Below, piece after piece: positions 60,799 through 64,000 of a DNA stretch of 64,000 bases. Made by a program: the position numbers and the translations under genes. The stretch comes from Hydractinia symbiolongicarpus (lineage: Eukaryota; Cnidaria; Hydrozoa; Anthoathecata; Hydractiniidae). The stretch covers positions 620,001 to 684,000 of the forward strand of contig NC_079889.1 of the NCBI RefSeq assembly GCF_029227915.1, written 5' to 3'. A model generated the notes under the pieces. That model made no database searches. It had not been told where the DNA came from and was given only the letters and a program-made list of their open reading frames with translations. Numbering within the stretch: position 1 is the first letter of the stretch; the number at the start of each line of letters is the position of its first letter.

Positions 60799-61539
60799 TT
60801 GGTTTTAACCGCCGCTGACATACCACAACAATTGGCGTTTAAATAGTAGAAATATCTTTGGTCGAAATTTTTAAATTTTAAAAAAATTTTGCGCAATCTT
60901 TTAATTTTGTGTTAACTAATAATCAGTCAGAAATCTAATAATAGCGCGCAACAAACAAAAAATAACTAAATTTAAATACAATAAAAATATACTATGTGCA
61001 TAAACAACCTACCCTTATTTCGAAAAGTCAACTGTCTCATACAGAATGTCGAAGCTTTGTCAGCATTTCACACGTGGCATCACGCAAATTAAATGCTACA
61101 ACGAAGAATTTTTCACATCAATTTTGTGATTATATATTATATTTATTATGATAAATGGAAAAGAACAATTAAGAAGTGACTCTGCATGACCTGACAGTAG
61201 GCGCATCAATTAGCGTGCTGTGACCTGATGCCTTCTACTGTTCCTGAGAAAAATTAAAAACTTTAAATAGATCAGTGCTATATACATACACATGCAAACT
61301 ATTTAAGGAATCGTGATTGTTTACAGCAGAGGCTTCCCGTCATGCACTGCTGCGAGTTATTTCAAATTCGTGTATAGAGCTGGTACGCAGAGCTTTTTGA
61401 GGTAACCTCTGGGTACGAATTTGTTCCTTATTGTTTAAGACAACTAAGTGAGAATTTTAGCTTATTTCTTGCATAATATAATCCATAAGCATAGTACGAA
61501 ACACCATCTTGTGCGGTCGCTGGTTGTAATGTTATACAG

Positions 61540-61690
61540 TTAGCTCACGGTAACTCAAACAATGGATAACTCGAATGTTCATTATCTCGGACTATTTTCT
61601 TGGGTAACTTTCGTTAATACTTTCTTCTGAAAAACTCTGGTTAATTCGAACCTCGGATAACTCGAACATTGTTAACTCGAACTATGTTGT
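61540..61690. repeat. GGATAACTCGAA-type repeat patch
   Basis: GATAACTCGAA, GGTTAATTCGAACCTCGG and GTTAACTCGAAC recur in a short stretch, the style of the termini of pogo/CENP-B-related transposons. No transposase frame was seen nearby. Confidence 0.35.
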
Positions 61691-61959
61691 TTGTACACAC
61701 CAAACTACCATTTTTATTACGATCAGATCACGTGACTTTAAACATTTTTTTAGAGCACTGCTGCTGAATTTTTTATATAACATTGCCTTTAGTTTTTTTG
61801 GCGGGAAAATCTGACAAAAATTTTGTTCATTCAAGAATCTGGTGAAATTAGAAGTTTCCTTAAGAAGCCTTACTAAACGAAGATGTAAAACATTGTCTAA
61901 AATAAAATGCAGACAAACAAAATTTATACAAAAATTCTATATTTATATTGTTTTAATAT

Positions 61960-62150
61960 GACCTGTGTCCGTTATAGAAAGCTATGTTGTGGGAAGAATA
62001 ATGTTAATTGGAATCCTAAAGTCTGCTGTAGAAGGGTATCCACTACAAAGTGTTCTCTACGTACAGGGATTTCTTATAAAAATCTGACTATCATTTCATC
62101 TGCTGTAAAGGTGTCCGCAATAAAGTATGTTCACTATAGCGAGGTTTCAC
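61960..62150. repeat. right arm of a long inverted repeat (about 190 bp)
   Basis: This is the reverse complement of 59203-59398 with scattered changes. It ends TCACTATAGCGAGGTTTCAC. Together the two arms bound about 2.95 kb without a transposase frame. Confidence 0.8.
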
Positions 62151-63764
62151 TTTTTAGATTACTTTCTTTGCTAGTTTCGTCAAAACCATTTTGTTTTTCT
62201 AATGTACCCGTAGTGTTTTTTAACGAGCCCTGGTACCTAAGGGGCTAAAATTTCCTAAATTTGTTAAAGAAGTCAGGGACCTATTGCGTAGCAGAAAATC
62301 AATCAATTTTGCAGCTTTAAAAAATACCCTGCTAAAAATAACACATGTTTATCTAAGTGACTTGATATGACGTCAAACGTAATAGCAAAGGCATTTAACT
62401 ATTTAGTTTAAAATTAGGCAGGATAAACACGTGCCAACTATTATTTCAGAGGTCATTAAAAACACATACCTTGAAATCCCAATTTTAATCCGAATTATAT
62501 GTAACGTATTTCTTTTAGGTAAAGCTTAAATGCAACTAACTGTTTACAAAAAAACGCGCCTTTTAAAAGACCAGGGCTTCTAAGAATCTCGGTTTTGGGT
62601 GGTGTTGTGTAAACGCGTTAGCAGGACCTTATTTCGGTAAGGATCACGAGCTTAGCTACCGATCTGTATTTGACTAATTTGACAAAATGGGTGACGAAAA
62701 GGTGGGTGGGCAGTTTTCAATCGCAATGTGGACTGGGGTAACAGCAAAATCTAACATAATTTACGAGATGTGACAACGTTTATATCACAGAGGTTCGTTG
62801 GAAGAGTTGGAAAAGAGTTAAGTGAATCTTTCTTCCTCTTAATTGTTCTTCTTAAGTGCTCAGGGTATAAAAATCACTGGCCTCAACAATAGATATTTTT
62901 TGGAGTTTGCTGTTTCTTAAATTATTAGGATCAGATTTTTATTTTTTTGCATTGCTATGTCTAATTAATTAAGCTGCGATCAACACGGTGGGCGAGTAAT
63001 CAATTCTTCCCAAACATGAAATTTTAAAATGTTCATATTGTTTGATTGTTATTGACATTTTTAGAAATATTTGTGGTTAAATTGTTTGCCCTTTTAACTT
63101 CGACGGTACCTAGGAAAAATCAAATTTGTTTGCTATTCCCTTTCTGTTCAATTTAGATCGTTGTTATTAAATTAGTTTGTTTTATATCATAAGCTAGTCT
63201 TTTGAATATAATATTCAAGATGACAAGCCTAACAATTGGGTCTATAAAAGTCTCTTGACGGTCGCCAAAAAGATGACTTTTCTAGCTATATTTCGACATG
63301 TTATATTTATTTGCAGAAACTGCAAACACAGTGAAAAACATCACCATAAAACAGCTTCTTATTTTTAGTTGTGAAGGTCAAATGTGTTAAATTCTTTAGT
63401 TAACACGACAATGTGTATGCAATTAAAAAAATACACCGATGCTTGACCCGGTTAAATATCTTCTTTTGAGAAAATTGGCTAGCTATAAAAAGAAAAAGAA
63501 ATAAAAACGACTGTATGTAGCTATATCCACAGTAAATCTCTTCCCTTTAGCTGAAAGTGCAAACTACTTAAGGGCTGTTTTCCACAATAAGAAAAGTTTC
63601 AGCGAAACACACGTGAATAGAAAAATCTGTTTAACGGACAATTATCACGTTCTTAGCATCTTGCTTACAAAATTGCTAAGGCATCTCAGCTTTTCAGAAT
63701 CGATATTTTTAAGCAAATGTTGCAAGGAAGCGTTCTGTTATAGTTGTAAGTTTGTAATGGCTCT

Positions 63765-63837
63765 CCACTCTCGACCCCAGAGCTCTTTGAGATAAGTTCG
63801 AGGTTTTAATCTCAAAGAACTCTGGGAACGAGAATGG
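63765..63837. repeat. fold-back element with about 29-bp arms
   Basis: ACTCTCGACCCCAGAGCTC on the left and AACTCTGGGAACGAGAATGG on the right are near-exact inverted repeats. TTTGAGAT and ATCTCAAA continue the stem around a loop of about 13 bases. It is related in style to the CAACCTCG family, with different end bases. Confidence 0.85.
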
Positions 63838-64000
63838 TCACTCTCCACGGTTAATTTTTCAATTTATAATCAAGGGTAGAAACTTTCGCGGGCAGAAACT
63901 TTTGCATATCAAAAAAGACCGCGATATTTATTGAATAAACTTTCGCGTTTTGCGGTTTTTGGAACAAATTTCGCAGAAAAAAAATTTCACGAATCGAAGA

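Larger units (their letters stand above)
59116..64000. other. right-hand flank without a supported gene
   Basis: Apart from the inverted-repeat pair, SINE copy C, the 19-bp minisatellite and a fold-back at 63765-63837, no gene could be supported. A possible first exon (ATG at 62687, MGDEK then a GTGGGT donor) lies in a less AT-rich patch; any further exons would be outside the window. Confidence 0.45.

Overview
The window is AT-rich, intron-dense animal nuclear DNA with GT-AG introns, tRNA-derived SINEs, Helitrons and many fold-back elements and minisatellites. The protein families and repeat style suggest an early-branching invertebrate, most likely a cnidarian; this is inference, as no sequence search was possible. 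No rRNA, CRISPR array or bacterial-type operon was seen.

Layout. (1) 133-13099, plus: a gene of about 24 exons for a STK31/TDRD8-like protein (Tudor domain, coiled coils, degenerate kinase domain, acidic tail). (2) 19608-34004, plus: an 18-exon meiotic kleisin, REC8-like, whose exon lengths sum exactly to 646 codons plus a stop, with a possible promoter and upstream exon near 16.1-16.4 kb. (3) 40746-45006, plus: a 6-exon SLC16-like major-facilitator transporter of 586 residues. (4) 50874-52815, minus: a 2-exon, 200-residue four-helix membrane protein of unknown family. (5) 57929-58759, plus: a secreted protein with an H-T-E plus S-P-C-C...C...C zinc-site pattern, read as a secreted AID/APOBEC-like deaminase. 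The same frame continues past a TGA for 93 more codons, and the poly(A) signal lies beyond that extension.

The two large genes on the left both belong to families acting in the germ line: STK31 in germ-cell granules and REC8 in meiotic cohesin. The other three genes have no evident link to them.

The DNA between and inside genes is rich in mobile elements. Helitrons are the most striking: A|TC...hairpin...CTAG|T units occur singly (19857-20513), as tandem head-to-tail arrays (28793-29101 and 53441-53821) and as a unit carrying a 203-codon open frame from another transposable element (47463-48360), directly joined to a unit with 3'-type ends on both sides (48361-49039). There are also three SINE copies, a LINE 3' end with a 42-bp perfect palindrome, a fold-back family and at least five minisatellites.
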